Shown here one piece after another: positions 24,561 to 37,110 of a stretch of DNA of 64,000 bases. Each line of letters opens with the position of its first letter. Within the stretch, counting starts at the first letter, position 1. The notes under the pieces are model-generated. The model had not been told where the DNA came from. It saw only the letters and a list, made by a program, of their open reading frames with translations, and did no database searches. The DNA comes from Zerene cesonia (Eukaryota > Arthropoda > Insecta > Lepidoptera > Pieridae). Both the position numbers and the translations under genes were made by a program. The stretch covers positions 5,890,001 through 5,954,000 of the forward strand of contig NC_052107.1 of the NCBI RefSeq assembly GCF_012273895.1, read 5' to 3'.

Positions 24561-27500
24561 CTCTATCTGTTAATAAATTTCATTAAAATTGGTTGATAGT
24601 TTGGGCATGAAAACGTAATTACTTTTTCATTACATTTCTTCGCGTGTGTAATATAAGTATGGATATAAAGTGCCGTATTCTAAAATATTAGAATACCAAA
24701 ACTCATAATAATAAATAAAACAAAGGTTTTGTTTTATAATCGGAGGCCATACTATATACAATTGATAAAATAGTTGCAACGGACGAGAATTAAATTCATA
24801 AATCACCTCATTGGCAAAGTATGTATTAGGAGATGTCACACATCGTCGAACTATCGAGATTCTAGGACATACCGTTTTCTTTACAAGATTTTCCATTACT
24901 TGTTTGAGCTGTGATAGTGTCAAATAAAGTAATTTTTTTTGTATATACGAGTGTGCGCTTTATTTATATTCTAGAAACTTGCAGAAAAACGGTATAAAAA
25001 ATATAATTGTCATCTTCTTATTATTATTCTTCTTCTTTAGCGATACAAAGTAATATGTGTAGTTTAATTAACATTTGCACAATTGCATGTGGATGTTATA
25101 CTTATCTTTAGATTGCTTATTAAAATTGCAGATAAGATCCGTCTCTTTGCTATTATTTGTGTTTTTTTTTTTTTGTAGGAATGTTAAAGATGAAGAAACA
25201 AAATTTGGTATAAAACTGAATGTTATATTTAAAGGCAGGTCCCAAATAGTGTTCTGTGTTTAGAAATAAACAAAATCTTCATATTTCAAAATTCGAATAA
25301 CTTACACATGCCAAAAAACAACTCTTAGGTATAATATATATCAAAGACGAACATATCAAAGTAAGAGAATCATGAAGGTAAACCTTTCTCTAAATGGTTG
25401 GAATTTGAAATCATCATTATAAAAGGATTGATTCGCAATTGAGTACAATTTCGCCGAGTCAATTGCGAGATTAATGTCTCTTTAAATTACCCTGTGGAAA
25501 TGTGCATCAAAGCAGGTGCGGCTGAGGCTCAGACCTCCAGTTATGGTGTTTCAATTAATTCGCTTTTGACCGACGCACCCGGTCGTTACACTCCGACAAG
25601 GCTGTATAGCAGCCTAGAAGCGGTTTTCATAAACCTGACATGAATACACTGGGTTCATCAACATATGCGTCGAATTTAAATGGAGTTGCACTCTTGGCTT
25701 GTTATGAAATCTGTGTTTTATTTATTCTGTAAGAAAATAAACAATATGCTGGGCTGGCAATCTACGAGTAAACTTGACTTTTTTAGCTATTGCTTATAGT
25801 TAATGAAGAAATTTCATCTTTGTGGGCCTAATTTTTTTATCATATTTTCTATTTATTATATTTCCTTCCAGTATATTTTAACCTAACGTCATTGACGTGC
25901 GTGTTTCGTCATAATCGGAACCTTTGATCGATGCCTTCCAATTCTCAGACGAAACGATTTAAGGCAAGTTCGAAAAAGCCGAATTTTTCTTAAAAGACCA
26001 CTTTTTAGAGTACTCCGAAATCTTTATTGTACAAGTAAATCAACTGTATTCACATAAAACGCATATATGTGGCATTACGCCCTTCGTCTTAGTCGTAAAC
26101 ACGATTTGAAATCAAAAAATATAACTATAAGAATAAAAAAAAAATACTCAGAAACAAATAAACATAAAGTAGACGGAATTAATTTAAACTTATCTAAAAT
26201 AAAACATTCTAACAACTAAACTAAAGAACTAGTTAGCTTGCAGAAAGTAAGTATGTACTATCTAATAATTATAATACGTTACGTGTTTGCCAGTTGCCAC
26301 GCAACATAGGTTACCTTTCGTTATTTAAAGACAAGTCTTTCTGGCTTATTTATGGTTTACTGACTAATATTAATTATGTCTCAGATTTCCGTACTAGGAG
26401 TTCCTGGTTTGAAGTTGCAATCCCTTCCGCTTTGACCGACAGATAACACTAGGGACGAAAATCAACAACAAAGAAATCAGTGTCTTAAAATTAAAATAAT
26501 TTACGAGGTGACTGGCAGGTTTATTCTGATAAAAATAATGTATGAATTCCATACATAGCCTTTAAATGAATCGTGAATATTATCTTGCAGATTCATACAA
26601 TCTTAAGAATGAAAAGCATAAACATTTTTTGCCCAGTTGAAGTTCTGCAAATACTTAATGTTTGACCGTTAGACTGAGGCATCTGACTGGTCAAGTTTTT
26701 ACGATACCTCTCTGAGGTACCTAGGCTATTCGACGTCGATTCCTTCTTCTCTTAAACACAACAAAATAAGTTTGTATGTTTAATTAAGGTAAGTAAGAAA
26801 TGTACAATACAATACGATAAAAGTTTAAACAATAAAGGTAAAGTGGTAACTATATTGACTATAGAAAACCCTAAAACATTCCTGCCACTACGAGTACTAA
26901 TTATAATGTCAAGAAAACGTCGTTTTTATAGCTACTCTTTCTCAAAAGTCACTATTATTCACCTTTCATTCTGTATGTATAACTTTCTGTATCATAATTT
27001 AAGAAAGAATCATAATTAATTAAAATAAACAATAATCAAAGTAAAAATGTTTGTGTATGTATATAATATTACATATGCCCATATTATTCCAAAAACTATC
27101 TTCAAGACTCAACGGTCTATAAAATTTACACCAAAGCGAAATCTTAAGCAAGTAGAAACTAGAAAGTCTGCGCAGACGCATCAAATATGAAGTCAATAGA
27201 GAATACAAATACTATTTCGAAAGAAATATCGACATTATTGTGTAAAAAAAGGTAATTTAAAGCGAATGCGATCTTATCCGTTTTTTTTAAATGACGTCAA
27301 TATTTATTTAGTGGAAGTCATTTATTCCAACCGCTGAGCAAAATATTGCCTAGTTCTATTTCATGTCTGTATTGGTGCAATGATTATAACCACGGGTTTC
27401 AATCGAAAAGACAGGGGTTCGACAAGACGAACGGGCAACAAAAAATTCTTAGTATCCATATCACTACTTCACAATACAGTGGTGAAGGTTTTTCATCCGT

Positions 27501-29869
27501 TTCGAGTAAAGGTAATCGGGATGAAACTGTATGATGATGTCCAAGAACTAAAACATGTGATATCTTCAAAATCCGTACTTAGCCAGCGTGATTCATTATG
27601 TCCTGAGCCTGCTGCAGGGTCATTAGCCTACTGTCTTACGAAATTATGATCAGTTAAGATGTGCAATTATAACAGTGATAACAATTAATCAATAATAAAG
27701 TTTCACCATGAATTTAATTATATCCTGTGATATTACAATTCCAAGAAATGTACTATCTTTCTAAGCCGGGGGTGTACAAATTTTGCAATCTCTCTATCTC
27801 TGGCTCGGATATTAATGTTTCAACGAGTGTTTTGCAACATGATTTGTATTGCAAAAATAAAAAAATCGTTTTTTATTACATATTTTATTTTCATAATATA
27901 TTATAAAATAACATAATATTTAATGTACTTAATTATAATTTATTATTTAAAATGTTTATAATATATTGAATCAAATTATGAAAAAATGTCTCAGAATAAC
28001 ATGATGTACATCTTGCATCAGATACGCACTACATATTACCATTTTTAATTCTACACGTCTATAACTTTTAAATTTTCTGCGCTGTGATAATTTCCTGTAC
28101 TAAATTTATATCTATTCGTTGTAGCAATGTTTACGTTTTAAACACTTACTAATCTGTTCGTACATTTCTAATAATTCATAAATATACCAATACAGTTAAT
28201 TATTAAGCTTTAGCATTTCAAAACCTTTCATCATACCACAATATATTTCCACATATTATATAGATAAAGAATATTATGTTGTTGTAATATGCAACGTCAA
28301 TAACGATTTGAGTTATTGTCATATAGCTGTCACTTTTTCCTGTCAAAACTTGTTTAGACGTCAAAATCAAATCCCATAAAACATCGCCTTGCTTTGGAAC
28401 AGGGTGCGTTCGTAGGGATTGCGCCTTGGTGTTCGTACGTTGTTTATTCAATGTTCGGCCCCTCTCCCTCATTTGTTAATAGTCTTCGTAACTGGTTGCG
28501 ATTTGTTATCAGCTAGCCAATATCAATTAGGCAGTTGTATAGAATTGCAGTACATTTTTATTACGCTCTAAATGATATTCAACACAGTCCCCCTTTTGAT
28601 TTATAACATTTTAGATACAATTCAATAATGTTTTTTATGTACATAAACTGTTTATATTGAAAATACTATATACATATGCCAAAGAATCGAAACATCAGCT
28701 CCAAGTTAATAAGCTGATGTGAAACATTTTTTTTATTAATTCTTATCTACCTACGTTTAATTATTAATAATAATAATTCATAAAAACCTTTTGGAGAATT
28801 AACGAAACCCTTCATTTAAAAATAGAATATTATTGTTTTGTAATTATAATTTCATATAATAATTTATCCAATGTTGGATGCCTATTACGCTGAGAATTAT
28901 TTTGCTTCTCATATTATGACATTTAAAATTTAATTTATCTTGTGACTTGAATTATTAATGTCTCATATATGAGTACAGTCATATGTTGTAAACCTTTCGT
29001 GCCGCACAGAATGTTAAATCTTATTTTTGTTGTGTTTAAGTGCCATTTGTGATACTGTAGACATTATTTTGAAGTTGGTATGAAGAAATGACCTGTATGA
29101 AATATTGTCTTCATAGCCTTGTTCCACATAATTTTAATTTTATATTATCATTTAATGATATAATACAATTTAGAAAAGTTGAAATTTAGAATAGTAATTG
29201 TCATGTTATAATAACGCAAAATTATGGCTGGGGCCTTTAGCAAATATTGTTGTTTTTAAATAACGTGTTTACTTATAAGTATACATAATTATATATTAAA
29301 TAACAGCGTAAAGAGCAAGCATTATTATAAATGATTGACCTCATAGTATGGAAACCCTTAACCCAATTGTTAATAATACTTATTCAATTTATGTTTTGCA
29401 TGATCATTGAGCTTTCTTTAAAGCGATTTCGGAAAACTACAATGAAGTTCCTATGTCTATACACTTAAAAAAGTATTTACATTATATTAAGGTATATAAG
29501 TACGCTTACTAAGAAATTTTAACACGGACACGAGTATACCAGTCTTTACTTTCTATAGAAAGTTTCTCGGAAAAGATTCATTGACATCTAGGTTCTAATC
29601 ACAATCGTATAGATAAACCTATCCACTGTGTCAAACATCATAACAGTAATCCCTTATAATCCGTATATTATAATTGTAGTTCACATCTTTATTATATTAT
29701 CGTAATGAAGATGTAGGTTAAAATTGAAATTTAATAAGCTTTCAATATTTCAGTCGAAATGCCCTTTATTATACCAAACAAACAATGGTTCTTGAAAAGT
29801 TTTTAAGTTAAGGGAAATAGACTTGTTTCTGATACGTGGTTTTCCTATACAGCAGGTGCAGATGCATAC

Positions 29870-30085
29870 ATTGAACCTTTTTTATAGTGAGGAAATCTCG
29901 CGTTGATACCCACGGCCCCGGGTAAGGAGCCGTGGCTAATGTCGGATTCCTACCAACTAAAACCTCACTGTGTTCCATTGAGCCACATTACTTAAGGGAC
30001 CACGGGTGCTTGTAGGAATTCTTCCGCAACTGCAAACCTTAAACCTACCTATGTCAAAGGTAGGACAGGCCAATAATTAAAAAAA
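29870..30085. mobile_element. Dispersed retroelement-type repeat fragment
   Basis: GGAAATCTCGCGTTGATACC, GATTCCTACCAACTAAAACC and GGTGCTTGTAGGAATTCTTC are blocks of a widespread lepidopteran repeat that also gave the piece at 24395-24560. Confidence 0.45.
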
Positions 30086-30747
30086 AAACACATGTTAAGT
30101 GGAGTAACGACTTGTATCTTAGTTACTATTACTTAATTATAATATCTTATAAAATATATTTTATATAATAATATATACATTTTAGTATTACGGTATATAA
30201 TATTTATATGATTTACATTATAAGTCATATGATTAGTTTTCCTATATCAATATTACTTTTAAGCCAAATCTCATAAATTTTATACACGCACAGCTTATAA
30301 ATAAGCATATATTTATTAATTTGATGCAGTTGTAACAATATATCTTCAATTCGTTTTTATGACGTTAATCTCCACGCTAAATTACTTGCAGTTTTATCGC
30401 AATATACGAGAGAGTGTAATACATTAACATCGGTAAAGGTATTGTTTACAGCAGCTATTGTAACCGATGCATCAAACGCTTGCAAATACATTCTCGTTAT
30501 ATTATTGCGAAATTACTTTTTGTGCAATCGTTACTTATAAACTAAACAGTATAACTTCTCTTATATCTTAAATACAATAATTTTAAAATGAAATAACTAC
30601 TATAGAATGCAATTTTATAACACAGGGATCGGCGAAGATGTAATAATGATCTAATTCGTTGCCGAATGTACCTTCAATTATTAATTTTAAATTCTACAAA
30701 GCTTGACTCGGATTTAGCTTTGACTTTAATAAATTATTGAAAACAAG

Positions 30748-30990
30748 CTTTGCCCGCGGCTTCGCACGTGTTAAATTCGGAGTAGTTTAATAGATGTTAT
30801 TATACATATAAGCCTTCCTCTTGAATCACTATATCTGTTAGAAAAAACCCATCAAAATCTGTTGCGAAGTTTTAAAGATTTATGCATACATAAGGACATA
30901 GGGACATAGGGACATAGGGACATAGGGACATAAGGGCATAGGGACATAGAGACATAGGGACAAAGAAAGCGACTTTTTTATACTATGTAG
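30748..30990 (+). mobile_element. RTE-like repeat fragment containing an 8-bp tandem array
   Basis: Starts AGCTTTGCCCGCGGCTTCGC, continues GCCTTCCTCTTGAATCACTA, ATCAAAATCTGTTGCG and ends GAAAGCGACTTTTTTATACT. The GGACATAG unit inside is amplified to about nine copies (30893-30964). Confidence 0.5.
30893..30964. repeat. Minisatellite (GGGACATA)n
   Basis: About nine 8-base units with a few single-base variants, located inside the repeat fragment at 30748-30990. Confidence 0.9.
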
Positions 30991-31072
30991 TTTACAAAGC
31001 GCTAAGGGCAAGGACTTACTGTGTAATAAAATTACGTAATATATTAACTACTCCATTTTGCGTATCTTTTTT

Positions 31073-31169
31073 NNNNNNNNNNNNNNNNNNNNNNNNNNNN
31101 NNNNNNNNNNNNNNNNNNNNNNNNNNNNNNNNNNNNNNNNNNNNNNNNNNNNNNNNNNNNNNNNNNNNN
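31073..31169. other. Assembly gap (97 N)
   Basis: 97 N inside a T-rich, simple-sequence stretch with TATATA to its right; this size looks estimated rather than a placeholder. Confidence 0.99.
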
Positions 31170-31544
31170 TGTCTTTTAGTCTCTTTGTCTGTGTTTTTTT
31201 TTTTTGGTATATATATGTATATATATATATATAATAATTATTTTTTAACAAAAAACTAAAGCCCCTTCAAACTATCAGGCTAACTTGGGAGAGTTTAAAC
31301 TAAATAAAAAAATATTATGTTGATGTCTAATAGAACTAATGCTTTGCAACAATGCATGAATGAAAAACAAAAGAAAAAAAATGAACAATTGTATTAATTA
31401 TTACTAGAAATAAATATTAGAAACGAATACTTTAAACGCACGGTAAGGCGACCTTATCGCATTAATAGGAATCTCTTCCAGAATTTTGTTTAGTTTCTCT
31501 TTCATTGTGTCTTTAAATTATAATCTATATCTAGTTGAATATTT

Positions 31545-31852
31545 AATGTGCGAATCGAGCACACTTCGGCACGAATTGGGCCAGCTCACACCGGGGAAGT
31601 ACCACACCCCCACAGAAGAGCGGCTTGAAATAGTAGCGTGCTACTGTTTTTCGTTTGGTGAGTGGGGGAGCCGGAGGGCCATATCCTTTTCCTTATCCTT
31701 CTCAGTCCGTTCTAATTTAAAGTCAGCAAACCATTTATTTGTAAAGGCGAACAACTGCAGTTGACCTTACGTCCTCCAAATGTTCATGGGCGGTGGTAGC
31801 GCTTACCATCAGCCGACCCACCACCTCCATTGCCAAAGATGACATAAAAAAA
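31545..31852 (+). mobile_element. Metulj/HaSE-like SINE
   Basis: Same order of blocks as the copy at 11108-11457 (CACTTCGGCACGAATTGGGC, GTGAGTGGGGGAGCCGGAGG, ATGTTCATGGGCGG) with a short A tail. The pyrimidine-rich middle is shorter. Confidence 0.7.
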
Positions 31853-32284
31853 TTATGTGATATGAAACATATCAATAAGAACGGCATGAATACCTACTGA
31901 TCAAAATGTTTAACATTTCTAATTCCTCACAGCATGAAGTGGGTTTATTGAATATTTGATTAGAGTCGCATATTCGCATACTACAAATACAAAAAAAAAA
32001 AAAAAATTAAAGTATTTATTCGGTTAATGGCCCACGCCCAAACAGCATGATAAATAGTACTGGTATATTATTTTGAGAGGACGTTGACCGGTCATTATTA
32101 GTTCTTCTAGGCAACATTTGGAAACGGTGTAATTTGCAAAAATGTGTATAAGAAGTTTTTGCTAGTGAAAACCATTTTGCACTCAACAGTTTAAAAAATG
32201 CAATTTATAAAGTGGATGTAAGTAATATATAATCAGAAATATCCTAAAAAACTCTGATACTCTAACAACTTTACAACTACCTCC

Positions 32285-32475
32285 ACCACGCACACAACCA
32301 CGTAGCCAAGGGAATGCTGTAGTGGGTTCAAACTCCCCCCCCCCCCCCCTTTCCTCCACTCCCCGCCGAAATCATTTCTAATTATAAGGCAATATAATTG
32401 GGTTATGTTATTAACTTTTAGTCATTTCTCCGTGTCCCCCCTGTCGAAACTGAAATCTGAATACGCCCTTGACTT
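32285..32475. mobile_element. Dispersed repeat fragment with poly-C tract
   Basis: CACGTAGCCAAGGGAATGCT, then AGTGGGTTCAAACT followed by 15 C (32335-32349) and TGAATACGCCCTTGACTTAC. The blocks resemble a common insect repeat; the poly-C run is an expansion inside it. Confidence 0.4.
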
Positions 32476-32954
32476 ACACGCTTTTCTTTAAAATGCTAAT
32501 AATCTTAGAAACAATTAGAACAGTAATGATATTCATGATGAAGTAAAAATATGTCTTCATTGTAAAAAACAATAACAATGTTTATTTATTATAACATTGT
32601 TGCTATCACTATAGTAATATGTAAGAACGATAATTATTTTTCAAAGCACGTCACTTTTGCAGCAAGTCTAAAAAAGTGTTTCGCTTAACTAGATATTCTA
32701 CTAATTCTCGTACTTCATACTTCTGCTTTTACTTTCTAGTAATCAGAATTTCAAATCATTTGAATCAGTATATATTCAAATTAACATTAGCTATCGGTCA
32801 AATTCTCTAACTGGAAATGTTTAGTAGGTACCTAATTATTCTACAACTAATTTACTTTCAATTCCATACTTACTGTATTATACTAATTTCAACTTAGTGT
32901 TTTAATACTTTTGCTCTTTGTACTAATTTCGTTCATTGTATTCTTATACCAAAT

Positions 32955-33023
32955 GTAGAAATTGTAAAAGCAAATAATGTATTTGTACGGTACAAATACA
33001 TTATTTGCTTTTACAATTTCTAC
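32955..33023. repeat. Perfect 69-bp inverted repeat (34-bp arms, 1-base centre)
   Basis: 32955-32988 and 32990-33023 are exact reverse complements around a single G. The arms contain AAAAGCAAATAATG. The single-base centre is too small for a normal RNA hairpin loop, so this is a DNA palindrome rather than an ordinary miRNA precursor. Confidence 0.95.
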
Positions 33024-34415
33024 GGCGGTCAACGACCACCATTTCACGAAATTCATTATTCATCACTATCGATACGGCAATTTTATTATTTAAATATCAT
33101 CTTTGAAAATAAATCTCATCAATCATTTTAAATGTTTAATGTCTGAGTTTTTAGTCTATTAATTATCTCGAATGTTATTCGTTGAAGCTATCCTTAAATG
33201 AAATTCATGAATTCAATTCGAAGGAACACGTAATTCGCAAATATAAGCGTGAGTTGGTAATTTAAAATCTGAACGGTATTAATAAACGATTTGAGTAAAG
33301 ATCATGCGACCCTAGGTCGGCAGTAGCTTGCCTCGACAGTCGGCACGTCATACAATCTAATTACCAAGTATTGGTAGTAACTCTCATTGGCAATAACGAC
33401 TTTTTGCTAAATATTACTAATTTTTGATTATAGGTAAAACCAAGGCAAAGAGGAAATAATTAATCTGAAGTAAATGCAAGCTTTGTGGGTAAATTAATCT
33501 TTTATTAGAATTGAATAGACAATAAGTATGTGTGTTGTTAAAATAATGTGATTAACATGGTTTAGACAAGCCTTGCGTTTTGATAGTATAAAGCAATGTA
33601 ATTAATGGCAATTAAAGATTAAAAATTTTGAGAAAATTGCATTTTCCAATATCAATATTTAATCACTACAATACACTACAGAGTTTCTTGCCAGTTCTTC
33701 TCTGTACAAAATGTATTCCGGTTAATGTTAAAACAACCAATGTAGATGTCCTGTCTCTTAGCACCCTCTTTATATCAAGTCTAAACATTCACAAAAACTC
33801 GTATTTTAAAAGGAAATCTAGCAATTCTGAGTCAGTCAAGATTCAAACCGTTTTAAGAATACATTTTCCTCTCAATAGTACACATGTCTCCAAAACTACA
33901 ACACTGACCTTCCCGCTAACCTCAACATAGATCAATTACATCATCCACTCACATGCTAACAAGCCCACCGTTCAGATCACATGACCGGCTTACAAGTGAC
34001 AGTTTGACCTAACCCCTTTTATCTCCATAAAGGATGTACGCTGGAATTGCTTATTGCTAAATTACAGTTCACAATGAGAAGCAAACAACAGCTATTAATG
34101 GGACTGTTCTTCCGTCTTTGATCATTGTTCAATATTCAAAGATGCGATCAAGAGCAAAAAATTCATAAGCGGTATTTAGAGGAAACGCTGTTATATTGTT
34201 TGAGGTTAATTAACTACAATTAACTGCAGGCATACGCTGCATAGCTTTGTGTCATTACTTAATTTTAGTTCAAAAAGTCTCCTATCTCAAAACCTTATTG
34301 GCTGTACTACTGGCAACACATATTTGTGAAAATTATTTACCGTTTTTTGACACTCACTTTTTTCACAATAAGTTTCTTAGCCTCGTGCGTGACTAGAATT
34401 TGTCGAGAATTACTT

Positions 34416-35567
34416 TAGTCCGGTCATTATACGATATTGAAATAACAAAAATTCCGACAGAGCTGAATTTTGGTGAAGACCTTTATTTTACNNNNNNNNN
34501 NNNNNNNNNNNNNNNNNNNNNNNNNNNNNNNNNNNNNNNNNNNNNNNNNNNNNNNNNNNNNNNNNNNNNNNNNNNNNNNNNNNNNNNNNNNNNNNNNNNN
34601 NNNNNNNNNNNNNNNNNNNNNNNNNNNNNNNNNNNNNNNNNNNNNNNNNNNNNNNNNNNNNNNNNNNNNNNNNNNNNNNNNNNNNNNNNNNNNNNNNNNN
34701 NNNNNNNNNNNNNNNNNNNNNNNNNNNNNNNNNNNNNNNNNNNNNNNNNNNNNNNNNNNNNNNNNNNNNNNNNNNNNNNNNNNNNNNNNNNNNNNNNNNN
34801 NNNNNNNNNNNNNNNNNNNNNNNNNNNNNNNNNNNNNNNNNNNNNNNNNNNNNNNNNNNNNNNNNNNNNNNNNNNNNNNNNNNNNNNNNNNNNNNNNNNN
34901 NNNNNNNNNNNNNNNNNNNNNNNNNNNNNNNNNNNNNNNNNNNNNNNNNNNNNNNNNNNNNNNNNNNNNNNNNNNNNNNNNNNNNNNNNNNNNNNNNNNN
35001 NNNNNNNNNNNNNNNNNNNNNNNNNNNNNNNNNNNNNNNNNNNNNNNNNNNNNNNNNNNNNNNNNNNNNNNNNNNNNNNNNNNNNNNNNNNNNNNNNNNN
35101 NNNNNNNNNNNNNNNNNNNNNNNNNNNNNNNNNNNNNNNNNNNNNNNNNNNNNNNNNNNNNNNNNNNNNNNNNNNNNNNNNNNNNNNNNNNNNNNNNNNN
35201 NNNNNNNNNNNNNNNNNNNNNNNNNNNNNNNNNNNNNNNNNNNNNNNNNNNNNNNNNNNNNNNNNNNNNNNNNNNNNNNNNNNNNNNNNNNNNNNNNNNN
35301 NNNNNNNNNNNNNNNNNNNNNNNNNNNNNNNNNNNNNNNNNNNNNNNNNNNNNNNNNNNNNNNNNNNNNNNNNNNNNNNNNNNNNNNNNNNNNNNNNNNN
35401 NNNNNNNNNNNNNNNNNNNNNNNNNNNNNNNNNNNNNNNNNNNNNNNNNNNNNNNNNNNNNNNNNNNNNNNNNNNNNNNNNNNNNNNNNNNGGTCTTCAC
35501 CAAAATTCAGCTCTGTCGGAATTTTTGTTCTTTCATTACTGTTTTCAGGTCTAAATTGACCGGACTA
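34416..35567. mobile_element. Inverted-repeat DNA element (MITE-like) interrupted by a gap
   Basis: The two flanks of the 1000-base gap are reverse complements. 34444-34481 matches 35492-35529 over 38 bases without mismatch, and the outer ends TAGTCCGGTCA (34416-34426) and TGACCGGACTA (35557-35567) also pair. The stretch between inner and outer blocks is diverged and differs in length. TA at each extreme edge may be a target duplication, as in Tc1/mariner-type elements. The interior is unknown. Confidence 0.65.
34492..35491. other. Assembly gap (1000 N)
   Basis: Exactly 1000 N between two inverted copies of the same sequence (see the element at 34416-35567). Confidence 0.99.
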
Positions 35568-36861
35568 CTTAAGATTATGTGTCAACATCATGGGAATAAG
35601 CATGCACCTAGGTGAAGGTACATTATTTTCTTGCAACATACAACATATTTAAGTGAAGTATTTATATAGATTTTACAAAGAAAGTTTTATGAAAACTAAT
35701 AAAGAACATTGATTTCTTATTTACTACTTCGGTGGGCAAGTGCTATCACTTATAAAAAATTATTGAGAATATGTCATTTTATGTTTTAAAATCATATAGC
35801 GATCATAAAAGAGGAGGTTTCACTTCATTTTGACTACATATAATAAATTCACAAAACACACACATTTATAAAATTAAAAAACAATTCCCTATAATTAAAG
35901 ATATATACCAAAACAATATTCATTCCGGTACATGGAAAATATTGTTCCAGGTCAAGGGTCTAAGCATAGTCTGGCGCGGTTTTCACCGAAATCACTTAAA
36001 ACCAAATTAAGACATATAAAAGATTTTTATATAAAAATGTGTTAGTACATTTTTGCTAATAAGATTATAAATGTCTTAAAAGTGATATTGAAAATATAAA
36101 AATTAAAACTAAAAAAAGAACAATCATATTATAAAAAATACTCCTTTATAGCAGAGATTAGCTGTTGCTTTTTATTTCTCACAGGCGCAAAAAATATGTG
36201 GTTTTAAAGATTTTAAAATTTAGAGAAACTGTGACATATTCGTTAGAATATCGAATATGTCAATATTTAATAATATTTACACGGATTTTAAACATCACTA
36301 AATATTTAGGGCAGCGTAATTATTTGAAACTGTATCTCACGATATCTCGTTATGGGAGGAAAATGTACAAAAATCACTGAAATCGCCTCCTGTTATCCCA
36401 GGATCTATATAACTTATAATTGCTATTATGAGTACCTAAACTTGGCGTATGAAACTTGCACCTATGGGCCATAATGAACCTTTAATCTGGTTTACATATT
36501 CTGACACGTACGATGTAAAAAATGTTGGTGATAAAATGTAAGCATGATAATAGTATAGGTCAGTGCGAGTAACGCGAATATAAAATGAAAAGATAATATT
36601 ACTTTAAAAAACGGAATTAAAAATTATTTATTGGCGAACCGAGGATATGGGGGGTGAGCTTGGAAAAAACTTTAATGGCAAAATTGTAGGTTATTAAAAG
36701 ATGTACAGCTTTTGCGTCCATACTTTTTTAACAAAGCTCCAAATTTATATGAAAAATTCAAATAACCAAGTTAATAATTCGTATCTTATACATTTTTTTA
36801 ATTATGTAAAAATTTAAAATTTGCCTTCGAAATATTTATTTTATATCTTATATTAATAAAA
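35568..36861. other. Gene-free AT-rich DNA
   Basis: Nothing identified between the inverted-repeat element and the SINE at 36862. Confidence 0.5.
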
Positions 36862-37110
36862 GCGGTAGTAGCTCAATCGTGAGGATTTCGAGTTCGTACT
36901 TAAATCTAAAAATAGGAAATTGGTCAAGTACAGAAAATGTATGTATATATATCATATATCGTAAGAGAACCGGCATGTCCAAGAATCAAATGTGAGATCT
37001 ATCAACCCGTACTTGGCGAATGTAGTGTATTATAGCCAGAACCCTCATAGGAGGCGTGTCTCTGCAGTAGGAAAAAATTTGGACTGATCATTATCATTTG
37101 TGAATTTTTT
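36862..37110 (+). mobile_element. tRNA-derived lepidopteran SINE
   Basis: Starts near GCGGTAGTAGCTCAATCGTG with a B-box-like TTCGAGTTCG, then ACCGGCATGTCCAAGAATCA, TAGCCAGAACCCTCATAGGA, and a diverged end of the 'CAGTGGGA...GGCTGATGATGATG' type. The tRNA-related head is inferred. Confidence 0.6.

Larger units (their letters stand above)
20630..29860. other. Gene-free AT-rich DNA
   Basis: Scattered inverted repeats and two repeat fragments only. A moderately GC-rich patch at 25500-25650 and one at 27340-27650 look like eroded repeats, but I could not match them. Confidence 0.5.

Noticed and set aside
30893..30964. CRISPR-like array
   Set aside because: Repeats are contiguous without spacers in eukaryotic DNA; it is a minisatellite.
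32955..33023. miRNA precursor
   Set aside because: A one-base loop and perfect pairing do not fit a miRNA hairpin; kept as a DNA palindrome.
33628..33930. 100-codon plus-strand frame
   Set aside because: Low-complexity serine/threonine/asparagine composition; its first part matches a dispersed repeat ('GAGTTTCTTGCCAGTTCTTC').
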